A stretch of DNA of 64,000 nt from Hymenobacter swuensis DY53 (lineage in GTDB: Bacteria > Bacteroidota > Bacteroidia > Cytophagales > Hymenobacteraceae): positions 806,001-870,000 of the forward strand of contig NZ_CP007145.1 of the NCBI RefSeq assembly GCF_000576555.1, given 5' to 3'. Positions 42,001 to 50,813 of the stretch are shown here, piece after piece. Position 1 is the first letter of the stretch, and every line of letters begins with the position of its first letter. The notes under the pieces are model-generated. The model did no database searches. It saw nothing but the letters and a program-made list of their open reading frames with translations, and was not told where the DNA came from. The position numbers and the translations under genes are program-made.

Positions 42001-42659
42001 AGGGCCAGCCGGTACGTACGCAGCGTGGTGCCGTTGGCTACTGCGGCGCGCTGGGCCGCCGTTACCTGGGGCAGCTCTTCGGTACCATCGGGCGAGGGGG
42101 TGGCGCACACAAATGGAAAGGCACCCCGGTTCATGGAACGGCGCTCAAATACCAGGTGGGTATCGAGGCCCCGCGTGGCCGGATCAATGTACACCGTGGA
42201 GTTGGCCGCCAGTATCATGGCATGGAAGCCATCCGGACTCACATCAAGGCGGGCCGAGGCCGAGGGGTCATCAATGCCCTGCGCCGCATAGGTGCGGATG
42301 CTGGGGTACTTGGCCGCCAGCTGCGGAGCCATTACCGGCACCTGCACCACCCGGAAGCGTTGCGAAGTGCCATCGGGCATCGGCAGGGAAATCACCGTCG
42401 CCGAGCCTTTGGCTCCGGCTCCGCGCTCTAATGGAGCGGTGCGGAGAGCATCACGTACGGCATCCAGCTGGAACGTAACCGCGCGGAAATGGGATAAAGG
42501 CTGGGTAGCCTGCCGGGCTGCTGCAGGTACCTGGGGCGCATCGGCCCACAACACCCGCTGAGCCGAAGCGGTGGTAACCGTCCCGAGGCCGGCTATCAGC
42601 GCGCCGCCAGCCAGCAGCGGCCGCCAGGCCCGACGGAACAAAGTAGAGGTTTCAAGCAT
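39069..42659 (-). CDS. Secreted reprolysin-like metalloprotease with T9SS sorting domain
   Basis: 1196 residues. Order: signal peptide (about 1-33, ending TTASA); propeptide to about 205; M12B-type catalytic domain with zinc motif HEIGHQFGADH at 351-361 and Met-turn IMAYAGICG near 389-397; an Ig/PKD-like region from about 435; a further beta-rich region; fibronectin III near 775-860 (AYEVQIATDAAF, YYVRVRGLSPCG); a proprotein-convertase P-like domain at about 890-1005 (IRGLAITHPDVSELEISLTNPAG, DPANGNWTLTISDN); a second FN3; and a type A T9SS C-terminal domain (GIEVSPNPSTSVFNVRV, LRTGVYNLHF, VVRLLKQ). Probably exported by the type IX system and cell-attached or released. Confidence 0.93.
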   Translation of the reverse strand: MLETSTLFRRAWRPLLAGGALIAGLGTVTTASAQRVLWADAPQVPAAARQATQPLSHFRAVTFQLDAVRDALRTAPLERGAGAKGSATVISLPMPDGTSQRFRVVQVPVMAPQLAAKYPSIRTYAAQGIDDPSASARLDVSPDGFHAMILAANSTVYIDPATRGLDTHLVFERRSMNRGAFPFVCATPSPDGTEELPQVTAAQRAAVANGTTLRTYRLALACTGEYTTFHGGTKVGAMAGMVASVNRVSGIYEKELAVRLVIVPKNDTLIFLDATTDPYTNNSGSAMLNQNQTTVTERIGAANYDIGHVFSTGGGGVAQKPSVCIASGKARGVTGSPAPVNDAFDVDYVAHEIGHQFGADHTFNSQTGSCGGGNRAATSAYEPGSGTTIMAYAGICGADDIQPNSDPYFHSRSFDQIVAHITGLGNCSVNTATGNTPPVVNAGRNYAIPVSTPFVLTGSATDANADALTYSWEQYNLGAAGAPAAATGDAPLFRAFSPTTSPSRTFPRLSDILSNITTKGELLPTYGRRLVFRLVTRDNRVGGGGVDYDSMNVVVVSTAGPFVVTAPNTATTWLVGAPQQVNWDVANTTQAPISATNVDILLSTDGGLTYPTTLLANTPNDGCEAVTVPASVGSSTQARIRVQATGSIFFDVSNQNFTLETPTGPTFFLQGPGCAATALSFCPGASGTRAITVSQLQNFTGAVTLSATNLPAGVTVTYANATVQAGSGTTATISAASTTAAGTYTIRLTGTSGGVTRLLDVSVTVQPSATQAATINAPGTGGITTLRPRITWTTVPNATAYEVQIATDAAFTTGVQTQTNLTGTSFTPLAALQPGTVYYVRVRGLSPCGTAPYSAVTQFTTGIQACQNIVATNVPRTIPTGSASSVTSVINVTNTERVSDIRIRGLAITHPDVSELEISLTNPAGRRVVLFSRACPGTANLNLTFDDAATAALACPLTSGATVRPANALGDLLNDPANGNWTLTISDNTAANGGTLTGWTLELCTVGEIPAAPGSLTTLAPTVTATAATIDMIWLDNSGNETGFEIERARTGTAAFARIATVPANTTFYTDQVTANGPYCYRVRAVNATGASGYTNESCQTVAGVTATHNAALLQGIEVSPNPSTSVFNVRVDNAQRGPITLRVTDAVGRQVLTQTLTKGSTALQLPLDLSALRTGVYNLHFDMPNGSTVVRLLKQ

Positions 42660-43034
42660 ATGGTAGAAGAATGAAAAGAAGGAAAGAAAGAAAGGAGGAT
42701 AGGTGCTGAGAGGCAGGAATAGAGCGCCTCAAGTTAGAATTTTTGCCTGCGGAAGCTGCTGTTTCCCATAGATATATTTTGTGCAACTGGCAATTATTTG
42801 CCCATAAATAAGGCCTTTGAACAAGTTAATAAGGTATTCATTGGAATTGTGGGGCAGGTTTTCAAAGGATATATAGACTTGTTTTTATATTGAAAATCCA
42901 GATTGGCTGAAAAACGAGAAACCCACTGCCTGTTGACAGTGGGTTTCTGCCACAAGGCAGCTGGATGAAATAAGCATCATCGGGAAACAATGCGCCCGGT
43001 ACTTGTCCTGGCCACTCGGTAAAGTATCCGGGGC
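42660..43034. other. 375-bp AT-rich gap upstream of the metalloprotease gene
   Basis: No coding frame. Its part nearest 42660 should carry the minus-strand promoter of the metalloprotease, but I cannot place a clear TAnnTTTG box. The other end holds the terminator at 42917-42948. Much more AT-rich than neighbouring genes. Confidence 0.55.
42917..42948 (-). terminator. Terminator of the DUF3857 gene cluster
   Basis: AGAAACCCACTG and CAGTGGGTTTCT are exact 12-bp complements with an 8-nt loop. On the minus strand the stem is followed by CGTTTTTC. It lies 86 nt after the stop of the last DUF3857 gene. Confidence 0.8.
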
Positions 43035-44990
43035 TTACGCGTCGGTTTTCAGCAGCACGATCTGGGCCTTATCGGCCGCGCTGATCTTCCGCCGAAACTC
43101 CAGGTAGGCCGGGTAATCGGTACGGGCGAAGCGGGTGCGGGGCAGCTCCAGGCGACGGATGTAGCGGATGGTCCCGTCAGGCAGGGTCTGGAGGTGGCTG
43201 GAATAGGTGCCGAACCGGGTGCTAAGCTGCACCGGTGCCGGCAGCTGCTCGGGGCGCAGACTGGCGGGCAGATGCAGGTGCACCGTATCCATCTGGGTAA
43301 GGGCATGATCCAGCCACAGTTCGCCCTGCCGCTCCCCTACCGTTGCCTGCGGCGCGGGCAACCGGCTGAGCAGGTTGGGGGCTAGAAATACCCGCTTGCC
43401 GCTGGGAGGGGCCAGGCCGGGTAGCGTGAGCGTCAGATTTTCAGTGAGGCCCGGCACGGCCGCGCCGGGTACCGAGTGCCGGAATGATACCTTGTTCAGG
43501 GTGAAATTGGCCAGCGCCAGCCGGTTGCCGATGTACTTCTTCTGCTCGGCCAACTCCAGGCCCGGTACTCCCGATACGGCATCATACTCCAGGCCTGTAC
43601 GCAGGGTGCGCAGCGTGGCCGTGGCGTTGCCATTGGCATCCAGCACTACATCAGCCAGCCGCTCCCGGCGGTTTTCGGCCGCGCCGTAGCGGGGCGTAGG
43701 AATGAGCTTACCACCTTCGGGCAGCAGCAGCAGCGCGTGGCGGTTGCCCGTGAAGCCGCCCATGTAGCCAAACGGGTTGGTCTGGCTGGTGCATTCCAGC
43801 CACACGGTATCTGGCCTGGCCGCCTTCGTCAGCGGCACGCACAGCACTACGTGGTTGAACTGGGAGCTGGGAAAATCAGTGCGGATATCCTGCTCATCAG
43901 AACCGGCGCGTACCAGGGCGGCGTAGGCCTGAATGCCCGCCGCGCCTAGCAGGGCCTTGCAGTAGTTGGTCAGAGCCTTGCAGTCACCGTAGCCGTTGGC
44001 TGCCACCGAGGAGGCTGGGAACGTCTGCCAGCCACCCAGGCCCAACTGCACCGAGATGTAGCGGGTGTTGGCCTGCAAAAACTGATACACCTTCCGGATT
44101 CGGGCCCGCTCGTCGGTTTCACCCTGTACCAGAGCAACCATTCCGGCCTTGAGGGCCGGCGGTAGCTCGTCGCGGCCGGCATTCAGCTCATAGGTCCAGC
44201 GGCTCAGGTCGGCCCAGGTGCTCAGGCGGCCGGCGTGACCCTGTACCTCAAATTCGGCCGGCGCGGTGAATACGGCGGGCGTCAGCTCGGCTACCGGCGG
44301 GGCATCGGCTTCTTCCTCACGGGCGGCCAGATCATGTACCTGCCACTCATAGATTTCCTGGCTGCCTTGGGTGTGTTTGGCCTGTGCAGTACCGGCCGGC
44401 AGGCGCGCCTCCTGGTAGCGCAGCGCCAGTCCGGCGGGCATTAGCACCTTAAATGAAGCCTGCTCTACACTAAGCTGCTCTACCGGCTGGGGCCGCCAGG
44501 TAGAGTAGAACAGTGGGTTGTCGGACACCACTTCGTACTCAAACTCCACCGTGTAGGGGTAGGTAGGCTGGCTGAGGTCGGCTACCCGGCCCCGGGCATC
44601 GGAGGCCAGGCTGAAACCATCGGACAAGCTGATATCACGAATATCCTGCGCCCGCAACTGGCGCAGCTGCCGGCCGGTGGCATCATACACCGCGCCTCGG
44701 AAGTAGCTGATGCTGTTGAGCTGGCTGTAGTACACCAACTCCGAAGCCCAGCGGGACCCGGCCTCATCCAGAATCGTTACGGCGCGGCGAGTGGTTTCCA
44801 CCGTGCGGCCCACCGACTTCACCAGCAGGATTTCTTCCTGCTGGCGCACCACGGCGTGGGCATTTTCCCGCAGGCCTGCCGCCAGATCAGCTACGGCATA
44901 CTTGGAGGCGGGCCCGGGGGCAGCATAGGCCGGAGCGGCTCCCGTAGCCGCCACCCAGCCGGCAGTCAGAGCAAAAAACAGATTGCGCAT
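43035..44990 (-). CDS. DUF3857/transglutaminase-fold protein with catalytic Cys
   Basis: 651 residues; signal peptide (FFALTAGWVAATGAAPAYA). An N-terminal DUF3857 beta domain (about 40-245) is followed by a transglutaminase-like core (about 290-400) and a C-terminal beta domain. Unlike its two neighbours it keeps the triad positions: Cys337 in NGYGDCKALTNYCKALL, His380 in SSQFNHVVLCV, and Glu399 where Asp is usual (VWLECTSQTNPFGYMGG). Presumably periplasmic or surface. Substrate unknown; such folds include proteases, peptidases and cross-linking enzymes. Last gene of a three-paralogue run, 5 nt after the preceding one, so surely co-transcribed with it. Confidence 0.85.
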   Translation of the reverse strand: MRNLFFALTAGWVAATGAAPAYAAPGPASKYAVADLAAGLRENAHAVVRQQEEILLVKSVGRTVETTRRAVTILDEAGSRWASELVYYSQLNSISYFRGAVYDATGRQLRQLRAQDIRDISLSDGFSLASDARGRVADLSQPTYPYTVEFEYEVVSDNPLFYSTWRPQPVEQLSVEQASFKVLMPAGLALRYQEARLPAGTAQAKHTQGSQEIYEWQVHDLAAREEEADAPPVAELTPAVFTAPAEFEVQGHAGRLSTWADLSRWTYELNAGRDELPPALKAGMVALVQGETDERARIRKVYQFLQANTRYISVQLGLGGWQTFPASSVAANGYGDCKALTNYCKALLGAAGIQAYAALVRAGSDEQDIRTDFPSSQFNHVVLCVPLTKAARPDTVWLECTSQTNPFGYMGGFTGNRHALLLLPEGGKLIPTPRYGAAENRRERLADVVLDANGNATATLRTLRTGLEYDAVSGVPGLELAEQKKYIGNRLALANFTLNKVSFRHSVPGAAVPGLTENLTLTLPGLAPPSGKRVFLAPNLLSRLPAPQATVGERQGELWLDHALTQMDTVHLHLPASLRPEQLPAPVQLSTRFGTYSSHLQTLPDGTIRYIRRLELPRTRFARTDYPAYLEFRRKISAADKAQIVLLKTDA

Positions 44991-44995
44991 AGCCG

Positions 44996-47035
44996 TTATA
45001 CTTTCTTTTTGAGGACCAGCCGCTCACTCTGCTTGGCCATCATGCGGGCAAAGAACTCCCGCAGGTACGCGTATTCCTCCGCTGAGTATACCGGCCGGCT
45101 CAGGTTCATGCGGCTCACAATCTGGATGATGCCGGTGCCCGGCTGGATGGCGTAGGTGAAGCGGCCCCCGCTTTCCGGCAGCTCCATGGTCATGGGCTTG
45201 GGCGTTTCCTCCAGCTCGTAGCCGGCCGGCAGCGTGATGTTTACCATAACGGTTTCGTCCAGCGCCGTCCCGAAGTCCACGGGGAAGCGGCGACCTTCGT
45301 GCAGGAAGGGGTTTTTATCGGTACCGAAGTCGCGCAGCGGGTTCAGGTAAATAGTGCCGGCGGGCGCATCGCCTCCGGCGCTGGCAAACTCATATTCCAG
45401 CGTGAGCGGCCGGTGCAGCGCGTCACGCTCCTTGAAGGTATAAGCCGGAATATTCCAGCCCTCATGACTGGCTGCCAGCTCTTCCACGTACTTCTTTTCC
45501 CCCAGCTTGCGCAGCTTTTCCCGCTGACTCAGGGCCAGATAGCCGGCATGCTCCTGGTGGACTTTACCGCTGAAGCCACCTTTTTCATCCACAGTCAGGC
45601 TGATCTGGCGGTAGGAGAGCAGCCGGTCATTGGTTTTAAGCTCTACCCAGCGCGAGGCCCCGGCTTTGGGCAGCACTAGGCGGCCCACTCCGTTGAGGCA
45701 GCGGTGAGGCAGCATGCCGCAGGGAGCCAGCTCCTCCGTGGCATCCAGCAGCATTTCCTTCCCTTCGGGCAAAGCTACGTGGGCCAGCACGTAGTTGAAG
45801 CGCGAGAGGAGCGGCACGCCAGTTTCCATGCGGCCGTGGTTGCGGGTGCTCAGCAGCACGGGGCTGGCCTGGAAGCCGGCTTCGCGCAGGGCCGCTACCA
45901 GCAGCAAGTTGACGTCGGCCGCGCTGCCGGTTTTCTGGTCGTAGGCCCGGCGCACGGTGCTGGAGGCATATATGCCGTTGTTGCCGTTGTGCTTCACGCT
46001 GCGGCGCACTAGGTCATGAATGGCGGCCACGCGGCCGGCCGGGTCGGTGGTCTGGGCCAGCAGCGGGGTCAGCTGCTCTTTCAGAAAGCCACCTTTGTTG
46101 AGCTGGCTGCCAAACTGCTCATCATTGAGCAGGTCAGTGTCAATTTTCTCCCAGGAGTTGGCTACGGCTTTGTACGGCTCATCGGGCCACTTGATACCAG
46201 CCAGCTCAAAGTCGATTTTGGAAATATAGTCGTTGGTGGTGGTCATGTAGGGCTCCTCGCGCATGGCGGGCACCGCTTTCATGGCCCAGCGGTGGTTGGT
46301 CACGCGCGGGGTTACCACCGTCGAGCCGCCGGAGGTACGCTCCCCGTACTCCATCTTCGATGACCAGCTGATGGTGTACTGGGTAGTCGCTTCGTTGCGC
46401 TCCTGCACTTCCAGCGGCTCATAGCCCTGCATGAGCATTTTGTAGTCGAAATACTCCGGAATAGCCGCCCGGTACTCGCTCCAGCGTACCGGGATATCGC
46501 GCTGGAACGTCCAGTCCTGGAAGTTGAAGGTGAAAGGCGAAACCACCGAGTACGTGTATTCTATCACGGAGCCTACCCGTACGTTGGGCAGCGTAAACTT
46601 GCGAATGGTAATGTTAGGGGTGCTTTCCTCCCGGAAAATAGCGTCGGAATTCAACTTTTCCTTTACCACTTGGCCGTTCACCAGATTGTAAGTGAAGCCC
46701 CGCAGACCGGTGAGCTTTTCTTCGTTGGTGGCTTTATGGTACAGCGGCACCTGCACGGTAGCCTCATCGTACCCCGATTTTTTCAGGATTTTGATGCGGG
46801 TCACGCGCTCAAATACCACCCGGAACTGCCCGTCGTTGTACTCGAAGCGGGAGCGGCCAAAGTCGCACAGCACTACGGCCGAAGCGGCACTATCGGCCGC
46901 GAAGTTTTGCGCCGTAAGGTCCAGCTCGTCAATCTTGCCGAATTTGATAGGGTCGGCCTGGGCGTGGGCCAGTGATACGGACGCCGTACCGCAGATACCG
47001 GCCAGCAGCAGCCGGCGGAGTAAAGGTGAAATCAT
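44996..47035 (-). CDS. DUF3857 protein with inactive transglutaminase fold (1)
   Basis: 679 residues; signal peptide (LLRRLLLAGICGTASVSLAHA). DUF3857 domain (FRVVFERVTRIKILKKSGYDEATV, FTLPNVRVGSVIEYTYSV, DWTFQRDIPVRWSEYRAAIPEYF) followed by a transglutaminase-like core and a C-terminal beta domain. At the active-site position it reads KTGSAADVNLLL, with Ala372 where the catalytic Cys should be. The His (Ala-His419-Val) and Asp (LLDATEE, Asp431) remain. So it is probably a non-catalytic binding paralogue. Five nt upstream of the Cys-containing paralogue. Confidence 0.85.
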   Translation of the reverse strand: MISPLLRRLLLAGICGTASVSLAHAQADPIKFGKIDELDLTAQNFAADSAASAVVLCDFGRSRFEYNDGQFRVVFERVTRIKILKKSGYDEATVQVPLYHKATNEEKLTGLRGFTYNLVNGQVVKEKLNSDAIFREESTPNITIRKFTLPNVRVGSVIEYTYSVVSPFTFNFQDWTFQRDIPVRWSEYRAAIPEYFDYKMLMQGYEPLEVQERNEATTQYTISWSSKMEYGERTSGGSTVVTPRVTNHRWAMKAVPAMREEPYMTTTNDYISKIDFELAGIKWPDEPYKAVANSWEKIDTDLLNDEQFGSQLNKGGFLKEQLTPLLAQTTDPAGRVAAIHDLVRRSVKHNGNNGIYASSTVRRAYDQKTGSAADVNLLLVAALREAGFQASPVLLSTRNHGRMETGVPLLSRFNYVLAHVALPEGKEMLLDATEELAPCGMLPHRCLNGVGRLVLPKAGASRWVELKTNDRLLSYRQISLTVDEKGGFSGKVHQEHAGYLALSQREKLRKLGEKKYVEELAASHEGWNIPAYTFKERDALHRPLTLEYEFASAGGDAPAGTIYLNPLRDFGTDKNPFLHEGRRFPVDFGTALDETVMVNITLPAGYELEETPKPMTMELPESGGRFTYAIQPGTGIIQIVSRMNLSRPVYSAEEYAYLREFFARMMAKQSERLVLKKKV

Positions 47036-47201
47036 ACCAGCAAGGGGTAGAAGATGGAAATATCAGGGGAAAATACTATTTCCGGCTCCAGCAACAGAGC
47101 AGGCAACAAAGCACTACAAATAGGTGTAGAGAAGTATGGACAGAGAAGCGGAACCGAAATATCCTGTTTATCCGGCTCCTGTACAACCCCCGCTGCGCAA
47201 C

Positions 47202-49232
47202 TTATTGCCGCTGCAGCACAATTGGTTCAGCCAGCTTGGCAAGGGCCTTGGTGTATAGCTCCCGCAAGGCATGATACTCCTCGGCCGAATAATGCGTTTT
47301 GGTCAGCTGCAGCCGGCCCAGCAGCGCAATGGTCTGCGGGTTTGGCTGGCTGACATTGAACAGAAAGCGGCCACCCTCGTTGGGTAGCACCAGTTGCATG
47401 GTAGCCGGCAGCTCGGTAGCGGCATAGCCGGCGGGTAGGGTAATATTCACTATGCATTCCAGCCGCCGGGCGGTAGTAAAATCGACGGGATAGAGGCGCT
47501 CCGCCTGTGTGAATGGGTTCGTCGGCAGAATCAGCTGCTGCAATGGCCGCAGGTAGAGGGTGGCGGCCGGAGCTTCGGCGCCGGGCAGGCTGGCTTTCAG
47601 CTCCAGCACCACCGGCCGGGCCACGTCGGGCGCCGATGCTTCTATCGTGGTAATCTGCCAGTCGGGGTGGGCCTGTTGCCACTGCTGGCGCAGGGCTGGC
47701 AGCGGCCGGCGGTGCTCGGCGGCGGCGTAACCAGCATATTCCTGACGGATGTTGCCTTGAATTTCGCCCCGGGCGTTTACCATCAGCTGCGCATTGGTAT
47801 AGAGCAGATGCGGTGCGTTATCGGCCAGGTTTACCCATTTGCCTGCTGGCCCCAGCAGCCGGCCCTGGCCATTCAGGCAATAGTCGGGGAGCAGAGTGTG
47901 GGGCAGGCTGGCATCAGTAGCATCCAGGAGCAGCTCTTTTCCCTCGGGCAGCGCTACGTGGGCCACCACGTAGTTGAACTGACTCACCACAGGCAGCTCC
48001 GTCTGGATACGGCCGTGGGCGCGGGTGCTCAACAGCAAGGGCTGGGCGTCTAGGCCGGCGGCCCGCAACGCCGCGACCAGCAGTAGGTTTACCTCGGCCG
48101 CGTTGCCCTGGCGCAGCTCCACCACCCGTTTGGCTGTGTTCCGAACGTGAGTGCCAGTGCTGCCGCTGTAGCCTACGGCCGCCAGCACCTGCTGCCGGAC
48201 GGCTGCGGCCCGCTCCGTGGGGTCGGGGAGGGTGCGCAGAGGTGCGGCGGCGGTACTCACGGCGGTAGTGGCGCGCAGATACTGCCCGAAACTCTCTTTT
48301 TCCAGCAGTTCCTTCTCAATTTCGGCCCAGTTGCCGACGATGAACTGCGGCGGGCGTTTTTCATCAAACTGAATGCGCTCCAGCTCAAAATCAACCCGGC
48401 TCAGGTAGTCGCGCTCCGTGGTCATGAACGACTCGGGGTGGAAAGCGGGTAGGTTTTTCTGCACCCAGCGGCGCGTGAGGGCCTGGGTGGTAATGGTGTA
48501 GCTGTTGCCGCTGCCCGTCGGGATGGAGCCGTAGGAGGTGCGGGTGTCCTCGCGGTAGGTGGTGGCGTAGGCCTTGGCCCCGGTTTCGTTGAGGGCGAAA
48601 GGCCAGTACGTGCGCGTCAGCTCCTTATAGCGGTAAAAGCTGGGAATGGTCGTGCGGTACTCACTCCAGCGCACGGGTATGTCCTGCTGAAACTGCCAGT
48701 CTTGGAGGTTAAACAGGAAGGGCGACTTAATCACGTAGGTAAATTCCACGATGGAGCCTTCGCGCACGTTGGGCAGCGTGAAAGCATACTCATCCAGGCG
48801 CTCATCCACTTTGCGGCTGAACACGGCTTCCGTGCGCAGGGGCTCTTTGCTGAGCGTAGTGCCCGTTAAATTGTACGTCAGGCCTTTCAGCTGCAGCAGC
48901 TCTTCCCGGCCCCCACCTTTAGGATCGTGGTACAGCAGCACGCGCACGGTGGCGTGGTCGTAACCGGCCCGGCGGCGGATAAGCAGGCGGGCCGTGCGTT
49001 CAAACTTGAGCTCGAAACCCTCGTTTTTGCCCTGGATGCTGGACTGGCCAAAGTCGCAGAGAACTTCAGCGGCAGCTGAATCAGCTGTGGGCACGGCCAG
49101 TAGGGCGGTGGCTTCTTTGGCCTCCAGCTTACCGAATTTCAGGGGTGCTTCCTGCGCCCGGACAGTGCCTGCCAGCAGTAAACCGGTGGATAAAGCCAGC
49201 GCAAACACTGGTCGTGAATAGAGAGAAGCCAC
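47202..49232 (-). CDS. DUF3857 protein with inactive transglutaminase fold (2)
   Basis: 676 residues; signal peptide (VFALALSTGLLLAGTVRAQ). Close relative of the protein at 44996: both share FGKL/I near the N-terminus, FxLPNVRxGSxxE, DIPVRWSEYR and GNAAEVNLLLVAALRxAG. The active-site Cys position is Ala378 (RQGNAAEVNLLL); His425 and Asp437 are kept. Predicted non-catalytic. First of the three-gene minus-strand run; the 166-bp gap to the next gene has no terminator that I can see. Confidence 0.85.
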   Translation of the reverse strand: MASLYSRPVFALALSTGLLLAGTVRAQEAPLKFGKLEAKEATALLAVPTADSAAAEVLCDFGQSSIQGKNEGFELKFERTARLLIRRRAGYDHATVRVLLYHDPKGGGREELLQLKGLTYNLTGTTLSKEPLRTEAVFSRKVDERLDEYAFTLPNVREGSIVEFTYVIKSPFLFNLQDWQFQQDIPVRWSEYRTTIPSFYRYKELTRTYWPFALNETGAKAYATTYREDTRTSYGSIPTGSGNSYTITTQALTRRWVQKNLPAFHPESFMTTERDYLSRVDFELERIQFDEKRPPQFIVGNWAEIEKELLEKESFGQYLRATTAVSTAAAPLRTLPDPTERAAAVRQQVLAAVGYSGSTGTHVRNTAKRVVELRQGNAAEVNLLLVAALRAAGLDAQPLLLSTRAHGRIQTELPVVSQFNYVVAHVALPEGKELLLDATDASLPHTLLPDYCLNGQGRLLGPAGKWVNLADNAPHLLYTNAQLMVNARGEIQGNIRQEYAGYAAAEHRRPLPALRQQWQQAHPDWQITTIEASAPDVARPVVLELKASLPGAEAPAATLYLRPLQQLILPTNPFTQAERLYPVDFTTARRLECIVNITLPAGYAATELPATMQLVLPNEGGRFLFNVSQPNPQTIALLGRLQLTKTHYSAEEYHALRELYTKALAKLAEPIVLQRQ

Positions 49233-49409
49233 GGAAATAGGGAAAAGAAGGTCCGGCCGTTGGGGCGGGTTGTATAAAATTCGGCACTAAAGATAACAGG
49301 TTCCGGAGAGAAGATTAAAAGTCCGCTGTCAGGACTTATAAAATCGGGAAGTCGCCACCGGTTATGCTTTCTGATGCTCCGTAACGGCAAAAAAAGCACG
49401 CCCGGCTCC

Positions 49410-50612
49410 TTACGCCGTCCGTGCCTTGCGCCGGCTCAAGATCAGCAGATACCCCAGGCCTGCCAGTACGCTGAGCGCGCTGAGCCCGTGGACGAAGGGC
49501 AGGTGAGCGGGCTCGTTGGCAAATACCCAGCCCGCCAGCAAAGCCCCCAGCCCGATACCGGCCTCCAGAGCAATGTACATGGTAGCCACGGCCCGGCCGC
49601 GCCGTTCGGGGTGGCTCAAATCCACCGTCCAGGCGTACAGGGTTGGCGAGTTCAGCCCGGTTCCCAACCCAAACAGCACCGCGCCCGCCAGAAACATGGG
49701 GGCCGACTGCGCCAGCGCCAGCAGCACCAGGGCCGCCACAATTACCATGGAGGAACCGATGAGCACCGGTACACGGCCATACCGGTCGGAAGTGCGGCCG
49801 GCCACCAGCCGCACCACCAGCGAGGCCCCGGTGTAGCAGGTATAAAACAGGCCCTTATCTTCCCCAATGAGGCCCAGTACCCGGCTCTGGTCGGGAATGA
49901 CGGTGAGTACGGCCCCGAACGGGAACAGGCACAGCAGCGTGACCAGGGCCGGGGCCAGCACCCGGGGCTCGAATACCTCCTCCCAGCTTTCAATGCGCAG
50001 TAGCCGCCAGCTGAACCGCTGCCGCTGGGCGCGGGGCAGGGTTTCCGTCATAGTGCCCTGCACCACCAAGCTCAGCAGGGCCAGGCCCGAGGAGCAGTAG
50101 AACATGGTATCAAGGGAGAAGTGCAGGGCCAGCCAAGAGCCCAGCATAGGGCCGGCCGCCATGCCCACCGAGCCCGCCACACCCAGCAGGCCCATGGCCT
50201 CGCCTCGCCGCTCCAGCGGAATAATATCGGCAATGAAGGCGGCCGTGCCGGTGGGCTTAAAGCCGGTACTGAAGCCGTGCAGCAGCCGCAACCCCATAAA
50301 CGCCGCCACCGTGGCCGTAAACGGGTAAAAGAAGCCGCACACGAAGCACACCAGTGAGCCGAACACCATCACCGGAATGCGGCCCACAGTATCGGCCAGC
50401 TTGCCACTGAACGGGCGGGAAAGGCCGGCTGTGAGCGTGAACAGGGCAATGATGAAGCCCTTGTACTCGGCCCCGCCCAGGCGCGTGAGGTAGTCGGGCA
50501 GCTCCGGCAGCAGCATGTTGAAGCTCATGAAAAACAGCAGCGACGACAAACACATCAGCCAGAAGCCAACGGTGTACACGCGAACGGGGGCAAGGGCGGA
50601 AGGGGCAGACAT
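49410..50612 (-). CDS. MFS transporter
   Basis: Major facilitator superfamily permease of 400 residues from ATG at 50612 ([20 protein letters not shown]), with about 12 membrane helices. Motif A-like loops are visible: [18 protein letters not shown] after helix 2, [33 protein letters not shown] in helices 4-5, and [16 protein letters not shown] in the second half. Substrate not predictable; the pattern is that of drug or sugar efflux members. The frame runs upstream of this ATG through the katA control region, so the later ATG is chosen. Divergent from the catalase gene. Confidence 0.88.
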   Translation of the reverse strand: MSAPSALAPVRVYTVGFWLMCLSSLLFFMSFNMLLPELPDYLTRLGGAEYKGFIIALFTLTAGLSRPFSGKLADTVGRIPVMVFGSLVCFVCGFFYPFTATVAAFMGLRLLHGFSTGFKPTGTAAFIADIIPLERRGEAMGLLGVAGSVGMAAGPMLGSWLALHFSLDTMFYCSSGLALLSLVVQGTMTETLPRAQRQRFSWRLLRIESWEEVFEPRVLAPALVTLLCLFPFGAVLTVIPDQSRVLGLIGEDKGLFYTCYTGASLVVRLVAGRTSDRYGRVPVLIGSSMVIVAALVLLALAQSAPMFLAGAVLFGLGTGLNSPTLYAWTVDLSHPERRGRAVATMYIALEAGIGLGALLAGWVFANEPAHLPFVHGLSALSVLAGLGYLLILSRRKARTA

Positions 50613-50731
50613 CAGGCCGCAAAGGTAGCCCCGGATGCTTCGGCCGGACGCACGAAAAGTGGTTTTTTGACTTGCCTCCTGAGTGGCCGGAGTGTAGGGA
50701 CAGCATGGGAAAAAGTAAAATGCCAAAATCC

Positions 50732-50754
50732 TAGTGGAGAAAAATTCTCCACTA
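50732..50754. promoter_or_regulatory. Palindrome in the katA control region
   Basis: TAGTGGAGAA-AAA-TTCTCCACTA, perfect 10-bp arms with a 3-nt spacer, 60 bp before the katA start and 120 bp before the divergent MFS start. The size and position fit an operator for a dimeric regulator. Confidence 0.5.
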
Positions 50755-50813
50755 ACTCTAACTTCCAGCCACCTCACGAAGTACTATACTTATCACTCAC
50801 CCGACATCAGACA

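Noticed and set aside
43035..49232. Pseudogenes among the DUF3857 run because the catalytic Cys is missing
   Set aside because: All three frames are full length, with signal peptides and intact flanking motifs; loss of Cys looks like functional divergence, not decay.
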